The notes under the pieces are model-generated. The model worked only from the letters and a program-made list of their open reading frames with translations, did no database searches and had not been told where the DNA came from. From an uncultured Oscillibacter sp. (GTDB lineage Bacteria; Bacillota; Clostridia; Oscillospirales; Oscillospiraceae): a stretch of 14,762 bases of DNA. Location of the stretch: assembly GCA_910579435.1 (NCBI GenBank), contig CAJTVF010000060.1, positions 1 through 14,762 of the forward strand, in the 5' to 3' direction. This document shows, in pieces, positions 6,820 through 14,731 of this stretch; position 1 is the first letter of the stretch, and each line of letters begins with the position of its first letter. Made by a program: the position numbers and the translations under genes.

Positions 6820-9800
6820 ATGGATACCATTTGGACCGTTCTGGGGATAGAGCCTACAAAAGACGTTTCCGCTATCAAGCGGGCCTACGCGGAGAAGGCC
6901 AAGACCTGCCACCCGGAGGAGGACCCGGAGGGCTTCATGAAGCTGCGGCAGGCGTATCAGGCGGCCTTGGACTATGCCGAAGGGACGCGGGAAGAATCGG
7001 GGTTCTCCCTGGCTGGGCCGGGACCGGACGAAATTCCGATTCCAGAGAACGGGAAAGTAACGGAGGACCCGGGCTGGTATCTACAGGAGCGGGAGGATGA
7101 GGGCCCCAACCCCTTTGAGGGCGGCGAGGCCATCACGAAGTTCCTGGAGCTTTACACCGGGAAGCAGAGGAAGAACCCGGCCATGTGGATGGACTATGTT
7201 ACCTCCGCCGCCTTTCTGGACGCCGCCTGGAACCCCCGGTTCACGTCTTTGCTTCTGCAAAAGGTCCGGGAGCTTCGAGGGGACTTTCCCCCCAACAAGG
7301 AATTTTTGACCTGGCTGAACGTTGCCTACCAATTCTCCGGCGGGGAGGCCCGGAGCTTTGACGGCATGAAAGACATCCTCCAGATTGCCGCCCTGGGGCC
7401 CGCGCCAAAGCGGCCCAAAGGGAACGAGTTCGCCGTCCTCCAGAGCTTCCTGGACTATAGGCGTTTGAACGGTCTGGCTGCGGCGGGGCGCTGGGATCAG
7501 GAGGCCATCGAGGCGTTCCGGCAGGTGCTGAACAGCTACGCCCCCGCCTACATCCGGGAGCGCTGTGAGCAGCGGGTCACCCCGGACTGTGAGCGCCACC
7601 CCGCCGGGCTTCGGGTCTTCATCCACTTTTTGAGGCGGGAGGACCTGCCGGAGGAGGTCTACCGTTCCGCGTGGCAGAGGCTGGACCTCAAGAGCGCCGT
7701 GCTGGGCCGGGCCAAGGTCCTCTACGGACCCATCCGGGAGCTGGCGGTCCAGCGGGTGCCGGGAATCGGCGGAGAGGTTCCGGTGAACTTCCTCCAGCTG
7801 AACCGGAACCTGGACGCCTACCAGAAACGCATCCGAATGGCCCCGGAGACAGAACCGGCGGAGTCCGAGGCGTTTTTCCAGACGCAGGAGATGCAAAAGG
7901 CCCTGCCGGTGCCCCGGTTCCTGGAGGAGCAGCTTTTGACCTACTCCCCCTGGCGGCGGGAGAATATGGGGGAGACCCTGGTCCGCCGGATGCTGGAATA
8001 CTATCAGGAGCACGCCGACATCCCCCGAGCAGAAGAGGTGATCTCCGGGCTGAAAGAGGACCTCCGGCTCTGCGAGGCAAAGCGCTGGAGCCGGGAGGAC
8101 GACGCGGCGGACCCGGAGGGAGTTCCCCCTTACTACGAGCGGCTGACGCTTCGCCACCGGCCCTTCTTCCGCTGGTGGCTGAACACCGCCTTTTACACCG
8201 CCCGGGACCCGGATTCTGGGGCGCCCCTGCTGAAATACCTGGAGAAATACCTGCCCTATCAGGAGGGATGGAGCCGCCGCTTTACGGTGCGGGCGGACGG
8301 AACGCCCAGGACCATTGCGGCGGCCATGGGCACGGTGGAGATCGACTGCTATCCCCTGCATCTGGAGTATCGAGTAAACGGGAAGCCGGTGTATCGTCCC
8401 TGCCTCACCTGGGAACAGACGGCCCAGGAGAGCGGCGATTGGTTTGCCCTGCTCCTGCCTATCACGACAGCGCCCTACAAGGACTTTGACAGGGTGGCGG
8501 AAGAGATTTTCTGCCGCCTGGATTACCTGCCTGTGCCGGAGGAGGACCGGGCCTTCATTGTCTGGTGCCTTGCGAACCATGTGTGCCGTCTGCCCCTGGA
8601 CCAGGAGACCGGAGAGCCAATGCCGCTGGATGAGGCATTTCACCTGGAGATGTCCATGGAGGGCGGTGGGAAGCTCTACACCGCTGAATGGTTTGAGGAC
8701 GCGGGCGGCGTGACCATCTGCCGGCAGACCTTCTCCGGGCGGCGGGTGCAGGAACAGCTGTTGCCGGACCCCGACGGGAGCTGGACGGCGGCGCCCGGCT
8801 CTGTGAAGAGGACACCGAACCATGAAAAGGACTTTCCCCCAATCCGCTTCACCGCGGACAGCGGCTTTGAGGCGGCGCGGCGGCGGCTGGCGGAGCTGAC
8901 GGACCCCCGGTTCTTCGACCTCTCCCGCCTCCGGGAGCTGCCCTGGAAGTTTTTCTATACACCTGTCGGCGGCGTGGAGGAGAGCCTGTCCCACATCGAC
9001 GTCCTCCGGGAGCCGCCCAAGGTCAACGCCGAGGCGTTTCTGGCGGAGTGGGAAGAGGCCGGGGAGATCCCCCCGGAAATGGAGCCCATCATCGCCAAGG
9101 TGCGGCGGGCCGTGGAGGAGCAGCCGGAGGAGGAAGAACCCATCCCGCCGGAGATCCTGGTGACCGGGGAGGCCCTTTCCGCCCTGCTGTACCGTTTCTC
9201 TCAGGACGAACTGGAACGGCTGGAGATGGAGTGGATGGAGGGCCGTCTGGTACTCCGCCGGGACGGCGGCAAATACGCCTGCCTCTATTTCGAGAACAGC
9301 TTTGGCCGGGGGGAGAACTGGTACGCCCTGCTGGCCGATGCGGAAGCCTACAAGACCGTGGACTGCGGAGACATCGCCTACGTGCCCTTCGGCATGGGGA
9401 AGCTGGCGGAATACTCCATCTTCCACAGCGCCCATGACCTTCTCCGGGACATGGATCTGGTCCTGGGCCAGATGGGCTGGGGACAGCTCCAGGCCGGAGG
9501 CCTGGGGGGCTGGCTTTGGAGCTGCGACGTGAGCCGCCACGACCCCAAGCACAAGGCCCTCATGATGCAGCAGAAGCTGGGCGGCGTCCCGGCGGTGCGG
9601 GGGAGAAATTACAACCTGGCAAAATTCGTCCTCAGCCGCCCCGCCTCGGAGCTGGAGACTGTGGACCTGAGCGGAGAGCGGACAGTCACGGCGCTGAGAA
9701 GCGGCAGCTACGGCCTTGCGGCGGAGGGGCTGATCCACTTCATGATGGGCAAGCTGGCTAGCGTCCGCGTCAGCTGGACGTTCCGCCCGGCGGAGGGGGA

Positions 9801-10095
9801 AACAGAGCTGCGGCATCTGGTGCTTTTACAGGACCAAGGAAACTACATGATGCTCTGGCTGGAGGACGGCGCCCGCCGGGCCCTGGCCTACGCATCGGAC
9901 GAACCCCGTCGGTTTATGGGCCGTGTCCTTCCGGCGTGTTTGGTCCATGAGGACCTCAAGCGGCTGCGGAACGGCGTTGACCTATTGCTGGACGACATCG
10001 ACAACACAGGTCCCGTTTTGGGCCAGCCGGGCCAGTTCGCGGAGGTGCGTATGCCCTATGAGGAGCTGCGGGCGGCGCTGGTACATGAGACATAA
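6820..10095 (+). CDS. Giant J-domain protein A, 1091 aa, HscC partner
   Basis: Residues 3-55 form a J domain (helix II KRAYAEKA, then H31-P32-E33, then FMKLRQAYQAAL). J domains stimulate Hsp70 ATP hydrolysis; the usual third loop residue is Asp, here Glu. A flexible Pro/Glu linker (about 56-98) leads to a body of about 1000 residues with no known catalytic motif: a helical block (about 100-440), a conserved core starting LTLRHRPFFRWWLNTAFY (about 441-600), an acidic hinge near 765-778 (EEQPEEEEP), then two related C-terminal modules (about 798-886 and 981-1062). Each module has a strand pair like LVLLQDxGxY, a Trp or acidic turn, and a helix ending in a Leu-rich stretch. No membrane segment was seen, unlike the membrane-anchored E. 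coli HscC partners. It starts 3 bases after hscC using GGAGGAG inside the hscC end, and a paralogue follows after 15 bases. It probably delivers a specific client to HscC. Confidence 0.88.
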   Translation: MDTIWTVLGIEPTKDVSAIKRAYAEKAKTCHPEEDPEGFMKLRQAYQAALDYAEGTREESGFSLAGPGPDEIPIPENGKVTEDPGWYLQEREDEGPNPFEGGEAITKFLELYTGKQRKNPAMWMDYVTSAAFLDAAWNPRFTSLLLQKVRELRGDFPPNKEFLTWLNVAYQFSGGEARSFDGMKDILQIAALGPAPKRPKGNEFAVLQSFLDYRRLNGLAAAGRWDQEAIEAFRQVLNSYAPAYIRERCEQRVTPDCERHPAGLRVFIHFLRREDLPEEVYRSAWQRLDLKSAVLGRAKVLYGPIRELAVQRVPGIGGEVPVNFLQLNRNLDAYQKRIRMAPETEPAESEAFFQTQEMQKALPVPRFLEEQLLTYSPWRRENMGETLVRRMLEYYQEHADIPRAEEVISGLKEDLRLCEAKRWSREDDAADPEGVPPYYERLTLRHRPFFRWWLNTAFYTARDPDSGAPLLKYLEKYLPYQEGWSRRFTVRADGTPRTIAAAMGTVEIDCYPLHLEYRVNGKPVYRPCLTWEQTAQESGDWFALLLPITTAPYKDFDRVAEEIFCRLDYLPVPEEDRAFIVWCLANHVCRLPLDQETGEPMPLDEAFHLEMSMEGGGKLYTAEWFEDAGGVTICRQTFSGRRVQEQLLPDPDGSWTAAPGSVKRTPNHEKDFPPIRFTADSGFEAARRRLAELTDPRFFDLSRLRELPWKFFYTPVGGVEESLSHIDVLREPPKVNAEAFLAEWEEAGEIPPEMEPIIAKVRRAVEEQPEEEEPIPPEILVTGEALSALLYRFSQDELERLEMEWMEGRLVLRRDGGKYACLYFENSFGRGENWYALLADAEAYKTVDCGDIAYVPFGMGKLAEYSIFHSAHDLLRDMDLVLGQMGWGQLQAGGLGGWLWSCDVSRHDPKHKALMMQQKLGGVPAVRGRNYNLAKFVLSRPASELETVDLSGERTVTALRSGSYGLAAEGLIHFMMGKLASVRVSWTFRPAEGETELRHLVLLQDQGNYMMLWLEDGARRALAYASDEPRRFMGRVLPACLVHEDLKRLRNGVDLLLDDIDNTGPVLGQPGQFAEVRMPYEELRAALVHET

Positions 10096-10110
10096 AGGAG
10101 GCAGGACCGT

Positions 10111-13100
10111 ATGGATGAACTTTGGACCACATTGGGCCTGGACCCAACGAAAGACGTTTCCGCCATTAAGCGGGCCTATGCAGAGAAGGCCAAGACCTGC
10201 CACCCGGAGGAGGACGCGGAGGGCTTTCTCAAACTTCGGCAGGCCTATCAGGCGGCGCTGGCCTATGCCGAAGGCCGGGAAGGGGCTGTGTCCCCGCCCA
10301 CCGTACCGGAGGCGGCGGAACCGGAAGATGAAGGCTGGACCCTGACAGACCGCCCGGCCGTTATTGACGAAGGCCCCAACCCCTTCGCGGACCACCCGGC
10401 GGCGAAGGCCTTCCTGGACCTCTACACCGGGAAGCGGCGGAAGGACCCCCAGGCGTGGATGGACTACTTCACCTCCGGGGACTTCCTGGACGTTGGCTGG
10501 GAACGCCGCTTTGCGGGCTTTCTTCTGGAGCAAGCCGTCCGGCTGGAGGAGGAGTATCCCATCCCCCGGGAGTTTTTGACCTGGCTGTGCGCCGTCTACC
10601 AGTTTGCCGTGGACCGGGCGGTGTACCGGAACCCGGATGGCAGTGAGCGGACGGAGTTCAGTTTCCGAATCGAACAGGACGCCCAATTCGAGGGACAGGA
10701 GTTCTTGTTCCAACTGGCCGCCCGCGGCCCTGCGGTGAAGCCCCTCAAGGGCGCGGAGCGGGCGGTTTCCCGGAGCGTCGCGGACTACCGGGCCCTTGTC
10801 CTCTTGGCGAAAGCAGGCCGTTGGAGCGAGGAGGACCTAAAAAAAGCGGGGAACATCCTGGACTGCTATATGATCGGGAACTTCCAGGACAAAAACCCCG
10901 CGCCGTCGGAGCGCCACCCGGCGGGGATGCGGCTCATCAACCACTTCTTCCGGCGGGAGAAGCTGCCGAAAGAGCTCTATCAAATGGCCTGGCAGAAGCT
11001 GGAGCTGAAAACCGCCCTCATGGGCCGGGCCAAGCTGCTCTATGGGGACCTTCGGGCCCGGGTGCTGGAGCAAGTCCCCGACATCGCCGAGGGAGAGCTG
11101 GACATCCGAACGCTGAACAAGGAATTTGAGGTCTTTCGCCAAAAGGCGCGTGCTCTGGAGGAGACCGGGAAGCCGGAGGATTGGGAACAGGCCGGGGCGG
11201 AGGTCAGGGCCTTTTTCAGCCGCCCGGACTTCCAGAAGGCTTTGCGAAACCGCAAGTTCGCGGAAGAGCACATGAAATACCATGTCCAGTGGAGCGGGGA
11301 ACACTTCGCCCAGGAGGTCCTGGACTACTACGCGCAAAACCCGGACGCCCCCTGCGCCGCCCAGCTGACACAGCTGATCAAGGACTCCCGCCGCCGCCGG
11401 AGAATCGACCTGCGGAACCGCCAGGACAACGAGGCGGAGATGCCGGAGACCTTGACCCTTGCCTGCCGGCCCCTCTTCCGCCACTGGCTGAACACCGCCT
11501 TTTACCACTCCATGGAGCGGGAGACAAAGCAGCCCCTGCTGGGGTATCTCAACCAGGAGTTTCCCTACCTGCCGGAGTGGAGCCGGAAGTTCCTGTGCGT
11601 AGAGGGGGAGGGGACCCCGGAGCCTGTTTCCGTGACCTTGAAACTTGGGAAGGACATGTTCACCGTCCAATTCCACCTTCGGTACATGAGCTTTTTGCGA
11701 AACGGAGAGCCGGTACGCCGCCCCTGCCTCATCTGGGGCCAGCTGATGGAGTGGGCCCCGAACTCGGACACGTTCCTCCGGCTCCTGCCCGTCACCGCCG
11801 CCGACTACAATCAGTACGAAACCGTGAAAGCGGAAATCCTCCGCCGCCTGGAGGACACCGCCGCCCCGAAGGAGGGGCGGGCCTTCATCGCCGCCTGCCT
11901 TGCCGATCAGGTCTGCGGGCTTCCCATCCCCGACGCGGTAGGCATGGAGGACGCGGAGGAACCGGAGTGGGCCCGGTCCCTGCCTCCGGTCAGCTTCCTG
12001 CCCTATCAGATCTTCGCCGAGAACACGGAAGTGCTGTACGTCTGCATCTGGTTCCAGCGGGACCGGGTGCTGGCTCTGTTCCAGCAGACGCCCTTCGGGC
12101 AGAAGCTTATGGAGCAATTCGAGGACGTCCGGGACGCCCAGGCCGCCGAGGCCCTGGCAAAGCAGCTCCTGGAGGACCAGCTCCACCCCAAGGGCTTCCC
12201 CATGGAGGCTTTGAAGGTCCTGCCGGAAGCGGTCTATGTCCAGTGGGACCACAGCGTGGTCTGCCACGATGAGGACCCCCGTCCCCTCTGGAACATCCCC
12301 AGGGAACTCCACGGCGAACAGGTGACGGCGGAACGGCTGGAGGAGTATCTGGAGTTCTTCGACGCGGGCCGGGTGGAGCGGCTGGAGTGGTCCTGGACGT
12401 GCGCCTTCCCGGTGGACGAGCCGCCCATGGACTACGAGCCCCGGCGGTCCCTGGTGCTGATGAAAAGCGGCGGACGATATGTTTGCCTCTACTTCGACGA
12501 CTTCTGCGCCGAGAGCTATGCCCTTCTGGAAAAGCCGGAGGTCTACGGGCAGGACAAAGACGTCCCCCAGGCCGTCCCCTTCCGGCAGAGCAAGCTGTTC
12601 CCGAACGTACTCCACCGGAACTTCTTCACCATCCGGCGGCATCTGGAGAAGATCTTCTCCCAAGTCAGCTGGCCTAACAACGTGAAGCCCATGGCGGGCC
12701 GCATCTGGAACTATGCCGTCAATGTGGATCATGGGCGGGTGAAGTACAATCTGGATAAGCAGCTCCTGGGCGGCTTCCCCATGGAGCGGGCCCACAACCG
12801 GCCCGACGCGCTCTTCTACTTTTACGAGTATCCCAGTTCCGCCGCCCTGGTGGACGACGGGGGGAGCGTGGAGACCCTAGAGGTAACGGAGGGGAACCGC
12901 CCCAAGGTCCAAAAGCTCCTGGCGGACTTCCTCCTGGGCGGCGGCCAAAAGCTCCGGCTCACCTGGGGGAAGACGGCGGGGAAACGGTGGCACATCGTCC
13001 TCCGGCAGGACGGCGGGCGCTTCCTCCTGGCCTGGGTCCGGGAGGACAAGAAGACGGCGGAGTACCACGCGGCGGACCGCTGGACCTATATGGACGTGGA

Positions 13101-13323
13101 GGGGAAGAAATACCCCAAGGACAACTTCCTGGGCAAGGTCACCCCCGCCTATCTCATCCACGACCTGCCCGCCCTGCGAAACGCCCTGGACCTGCTGCTT
13201 GCCAACCTGGACCACCCGGAACGGGTCACCAGCCCCATAGGCGAATACGCCTGGGAGAAGCCCGGGAAGCCCCGGCCCTTTGAAACACAGTGGGCGGAGC
13301 TGGTGGGGGACACGCTGGAATAG
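10111..13323 (+). CDS. Giant J-domain protein B, 1070 aa, paralogue of A
   Basis: Same layout as the preceding gene: J domain (residues 3-55) with H31-P32-E33, linker, helical block, a core starting LTLACRPLFRHWLNTAFYH (about 447-600), and two related C-terminal modules (about 755-853 and 947-1036) carrying SLVLMKSGGRYVCLYF and HIVLRQDGGRFLLAW. The J domain is almost identical to that of protein A at both protein and DNA level, including 33 identical bases at 10193-10225 versus 6892-6924. The bodies keep the order of motifs but differ widely in sequence. The start has AAAGGAGG with good spacing, 15 bases after the stop of A. The shared J domain points to the same Hsp70 (the upstream HscC), and the diverged body to a different client or site. 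No membrane segment, signal peptide or catalytic motif was seen. Confidence 0.88.
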   Translation: MDELWTTLGLDPTKDVSAIKRAYAEKAKTCHPEEDAEGFLKLRQAYQAALAYAEGREGAVSPPTVPEAAEPEDEGWTLTDRPAVIDEGPNPFADHPAAKAFLDLYTGKRRKDPQAWMDYFTSGDFLDVGWERRFAGFLLEQAVRLEEEYPIPREFLTWLCAVYQFAVDRAVYRNPDGSERTEFSFRIEQDAQFEGQEFLFQLAARGPAVKPLKGAERAVSRSVADYRALVLLAKAGRWSEEDLKKAGNILDCYMIGNFQDKNPAPSERHPAGMRLINHFFRREKLPKELYQMAWQKLELKTALMGRAKLLYGDLRARVLEQVPDIAEGELDIRTLNKEFEVFRQKARALEETGKPEDWEQAGAEVRAFFSRPDFQKALRNRKFAEEHMKYHVQWSGEHFAQEVLDYYAQNPDAPCAAQLTQLIKDSRRRRRIDLRNRQDNEAEMPETLTLACRPLFRHWLNTAFYHSMERETKQPLLGYLNQEFPYLPEWSRKFLCVEGEGTPEPVSVTLKLGKDMFTVQFHLRYMSFLRNGEPVRRPCLIWGQLMEWAPNSDTFLRLLPVTAADYNQYETVKAEILRRLEDTAAPKEGRAFIAACLADQVCGLPIPDAVGMEDAEEPEWARSLPPVSFLPYQIFAENTEVLYVCIWFQRDRVLALFQQTPFGQKLMEQFEDVRDAQAAEALAKQLLEDQLHPKGFPMEALKVLPEAVYVQWDHSVVCHDEDPRPLWNIPRELHGEQVTAERLEEYLEFFDAGRVERLEWSWTCAFPVDEPPMDYEPRRSLVLMKSGGRYVCLYFDDFCAESYALLEKPEVYGQDKDVPQAVPFRQSKLFPNVLHRNFFTIRRHLEKIFSQVSWPNNVKPMAGRIWNYAVNVDHGRVKYNLDKQLLGGFPMERAHNRPDALFYFYEYPSSAALVDDGGSVETLEVTEGNRPKVQKLLADFLLGGGQKLRLTWGKTAGKRWHIVLRQDGGRFLLAWVREDKKTAEYHAADRWTYMDVEGKKYPKDNFLGKVTPAYLIHDLPALRNALDLLLANLDHPERVTSPIGEYAWEKPGKPRPFETQWAELVGDTLE

Positions 13324-13361
13324 GCGGCCCGCCGAACGACAGGCGCTGTTCCACCCTCCCA

Positions 13362-13397
13362 GCAACCCAAAGTTGCGGAATAGTTGGTAGCCGCAAC
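13362..13397 (+). repeat. Overlapping inverted repeats before the membrane HTH gene
   Basis: GTTGCGG (13372-13378) pairs perfectly with CCGCAAC (13391-13397) across a 12-base loop. Part of the same arm (GTTGC, 13372-13376) can instead pair with GCAAC at 13362-13366. The two hairpins exclude each other. This could be an operator or a simple attenuator ahead of the 13441 gene, or the end of the chaperone operon. No T-run follows either hairpin. Confidence 0.35.
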
Positions 13398-13440
13398 CGC
13401 CCTTGTCGGGATAAAATCGAAGCGAAAAGGAGGTGGCTTC

Positions 13441-13788
13441 ATGGCCGCAGGATTCAAGGTTATTCTATTTTCGCTGCTGATTTTGATTCCCCTGGCTGCT
13501 CTTTTCGTGTACCTGATTCTTCTCGTGGTGAGGGCATTGCGCAAGTACATCAAGGGCAGCCCGGCGAGAGCGGAGGCCAAGGAAGTCCGGGGGACCCTTG
13601 GGGAGAGGCTCCGGGAGAACCGGGCCCGCTGCAAGATGTCCCAGGAGTTCGTGGCAGAGGCGGTGGGTGTCAGCCGGCAGGCGGTCAGCAAATGGGAGAA
13701 CGGCACGTCCGACCCCTCAACGGCGAATCTGATCGCCCTGGCAAAGCTGTATGGCGTATCTGCGGAGGAACTTCTAAAAGAGCTGTAA
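13441..13788 (+). CDS. Membrane-anchored XRE-family HTH regulator, 115 aa
   Basis: One hydrophobic helix (residues 6-31) followed by basic residues (RALRKYIK), which places the C-terminus in the cytoplasm. Residues 54-112 are a classic XRE/Cro helix-turn-helix: LGERLRENRARCKMSQEFVAE, then VSRQAVSKWENG and LIALAKLYGVSAEELL. Such proteins bind DNA and regulate transcription; here the DNA-binding domain is tethered to the membrane by its N-terminus. The start at 13441 follows AAAAGGAGG with 8-base spacing. A longer frame from a TTG at 13384 is rejected because it lacks a ribosome binding site and would add a non-hydrophobic, basic leader. It follows the J-protein gene by 117 bases on the same strand and is closed by a strong terminator, so it may be the last gene of the operon or separately expressed. 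Its target is unknown. Confidence 0.88.
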   Translation: MAAGFKVILFSLLILIPLAALFVYLILLVVRALRKYIKGSPARAEAKEVRGTLGERLRENRARCKMSQEFVAEAVGVSRQAVSKWENGTSDPSTANLIALAKLYGVSAEELLKEL

Positions 13789-13802
13789 AGGCGTAAGAGA
13801 AG

Positions 13803-13838
13803 GACGGAGGCCCTGAGATGCAGGGTCTCCGTCTTTTT
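13803..13838 (+). terminator. Strong intrinsic terminator
   Basis: GACGGAG-G-CCCTG (13803-13815) pairs with CAGGG-T-CTCCGTC (13821-13833) over 13 pairs, one of them G-T, around the loop AGATG. TTTTT (13834-13838) follows directly. This ends transcription of the membrane HTH gene and of any read-through from the chaperone operon. Confidence 0.9.
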
Positions 13839-13867
13839 CAGCCGGTCTTTGCTTAAAAGAGCGGGGC

Positions 13868-13896
13868 TTGACCATGCTCCGGTCCGTTAGTATGAT
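13868..13896 (+). promoter_or_regulatory. Sigma-A promoter upstream of the sigma factor gene
   Basis: TTGACC (13868-13873) and TATGAT (13891-13896) with a 17-bp spacer. The start near 13903 gives a leader of about 150 bases before the sigma factor ATG at 14052. I see no coding gene or recognised riboswitch in this leader. Confidence 0.7.
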
Positions 13897-13981
13897 AGTG
13901 TCAGGAGATAACAGCGGCGCATACCCCCTGAATATTCAACCGGGATCAGATGCAAAAGGGATTGCAGATTTGAAAAAATGT

Positions 13982-14012
13982 GTAAGGTTTTCATATGCGT
14001 TTCTGTCCTATA
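13982..14012 (+). promoter_or_regulatory. Candidate ECF-type promoter, possibly autoregulatory
   Basis: GTAAGGTTTT (13982-13991) followed about 12-13 bases later by TGTCCTATA (14004-14012) resembles the GTAA...TTT and cGTC-type boxes used by ECF sigma factors, which commonly drive their own genes. It lies 40 bases before the sigma factor ATG. The reading is by eye and the exact consensus for this sigma group is not known to me. Confidence 0.35.
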
Positions 14013-14051
14013 GGATGAAGGGACCTTCAAACGATAGAGAGGTGACGACAC

Positions 14052-14609
14052 ATGGAGGATTGCCGAATCATAGAGCTGTACTGGCAGAAGAACGCGGACG
14101 CCATATCTGAGACATCCAGTAAATACGGGGCCTACTGCTTCACCATAGCGGATCACATTCTGAAAAATGCGGAGGACTCCGAGGAGTGCGTCAATGATAC
14201 CTGGCTCCACGCCTGGAACGCAATGCCGCCCCAGAGGCCCAATGTGCTTCGGATGTTCCTGGCAAAGATCACCCGCAACCTGTCCATCAACCGCTTCAAC
14301 GCCCGCAGCGCAGAAAAGCGCGGCGGCGGGGAGATCATCCTTGTCCTGGATGAACTGGCGGACTGTCTGGCCGGTGGAACGGACGCAGAGGCGGCATACG
14401 AGGTCAAGGAGCTGGAGGAGTGTATCCGGCGCTTCGTCCGGGGCCTGCCGGAGCGGGACGGGAATGTGTTCGTGCGTCGGTACTTCTTCACGGAGCCGGT
14501 GTCTTCTATCGCCGGGCGGTACGGCCTGACGGAGAACAATGTGGCGGTGATCCTCAGCCGAACGCGGAAAAAACTCAAAGATAAACTTGCGAACGAGGGG
14601 TACTTATGA
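14052..14609 (+). CDS. ECF-like sigma-70 family RNA polymerase sigma factor, 185 aa
   Basis: Directs RNA polymerase to a special promoter set. Region 2 spans about residues 24-90, with the typical core-binding and -10 segment (DSEECVNDTWLHAWNAMPP, then FLAKITRNLSINRFNARSAEKR). Region 4 spans about 115-180, with an HTH at SSIAGRYGLTENNVAVILSRTRKKLKDKL. There is no region 1 or 3, as expected for an ECF factor, and length is normal. The start is supported by GAGAGGTGA about 6 bases before the ATG. A sigma-A promoter and a possible ECF promoter lie upstream. The stop overlaps the next start (ATGA at 14606-14609), the usual arrangement for a sigma factor and its anti-sigma partner. Because that partner is cut short here, the sigma factor may be unrestrained or the unit may be inactive. 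Confidence 0.92.
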   Translation: MEDCRIIELYWQKNADAISETSSKYGAYCFTIADHILKNAEDSEECVNDTWLHAWNAMPPQRPNVLRMFLAKITRNLSINRFNARSAEKRGGGEIILVLDELADCLAGGTDAEAAYEVKELEECIRRFVRGLPERDGNVFVRRYFFTEPVSSIAGRYGLTENNVAVILSRTRKKLKDKLANEGYL

Positions 14610-14731
14610 GAAGCATAGACCTATACACCGCTGTCCGAGCGGTGGACGACGATATTCTGGAGCGCAGCGAAACTGCCGCCTATAACCATAAAAATCGTGA
14701 GTCCAAAACAATAGACCTCTTGCGAAATTAA
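14606..14731 (+). pseudogene. Truncated probable anti-sigma partner, 41 codons left
   Basis: Starts by ATGA overlap with the sigma factor stop. The first 25 residues (MRSIDLYTAVRAVDDDILER...) match the N-terminal style of proteins encoded just after such sigma factors in gut Clostridia, where a membrane helix and an extracytoplasmic domain normally follow. Here the frame changes character after about residue 27 and stops at 14729-14731 with no membrane segment. The gene is therefore probably broken by a rearrangement or insertion around 14680-14700. Calling it an anti-sigma factor rests on position and remembered N-terminal style, not on a detected domain. A genuine short protein is the less likely alternative. 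Confidence 0.55.

Noticed and set aside
5461..6912. Antisense open frame of about 480 codons opposite the Hsp70 gene
   Set aside because: The sense strand holds a complete Hsp70 with every expected motif; the antisense product has no family features.
7081..9816. Very long antisense open frame (about 911 codons) opposite giant J-protein A
   Set aside because: It mirrors the codon pattern of the GC-rich sense gene, has no ribosome binding site or recognisable domain, and the sense frame has a clear J domain and operon position.
11181..12272. Plus-strand alternative frame of about 360 codons inside J-protein B
   Set aside because: Gly/Pro/Arg-rich shadow translation in a different frame from a well-supported gene.
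10837..12795. Antisense open frame of about 650 codons opposite giant J-protein B
   Set aside because: Same GC-rich shadow effect; its composition is Pro/Leu/Gly/His-rich low-information sequence.
13868..14110. 80-codon plus-strand frame before the sigma factor
   Set aside because: It starts inside the -35 box of a good promoter, has no ribosome binding site and overlaps the sigma factor start.
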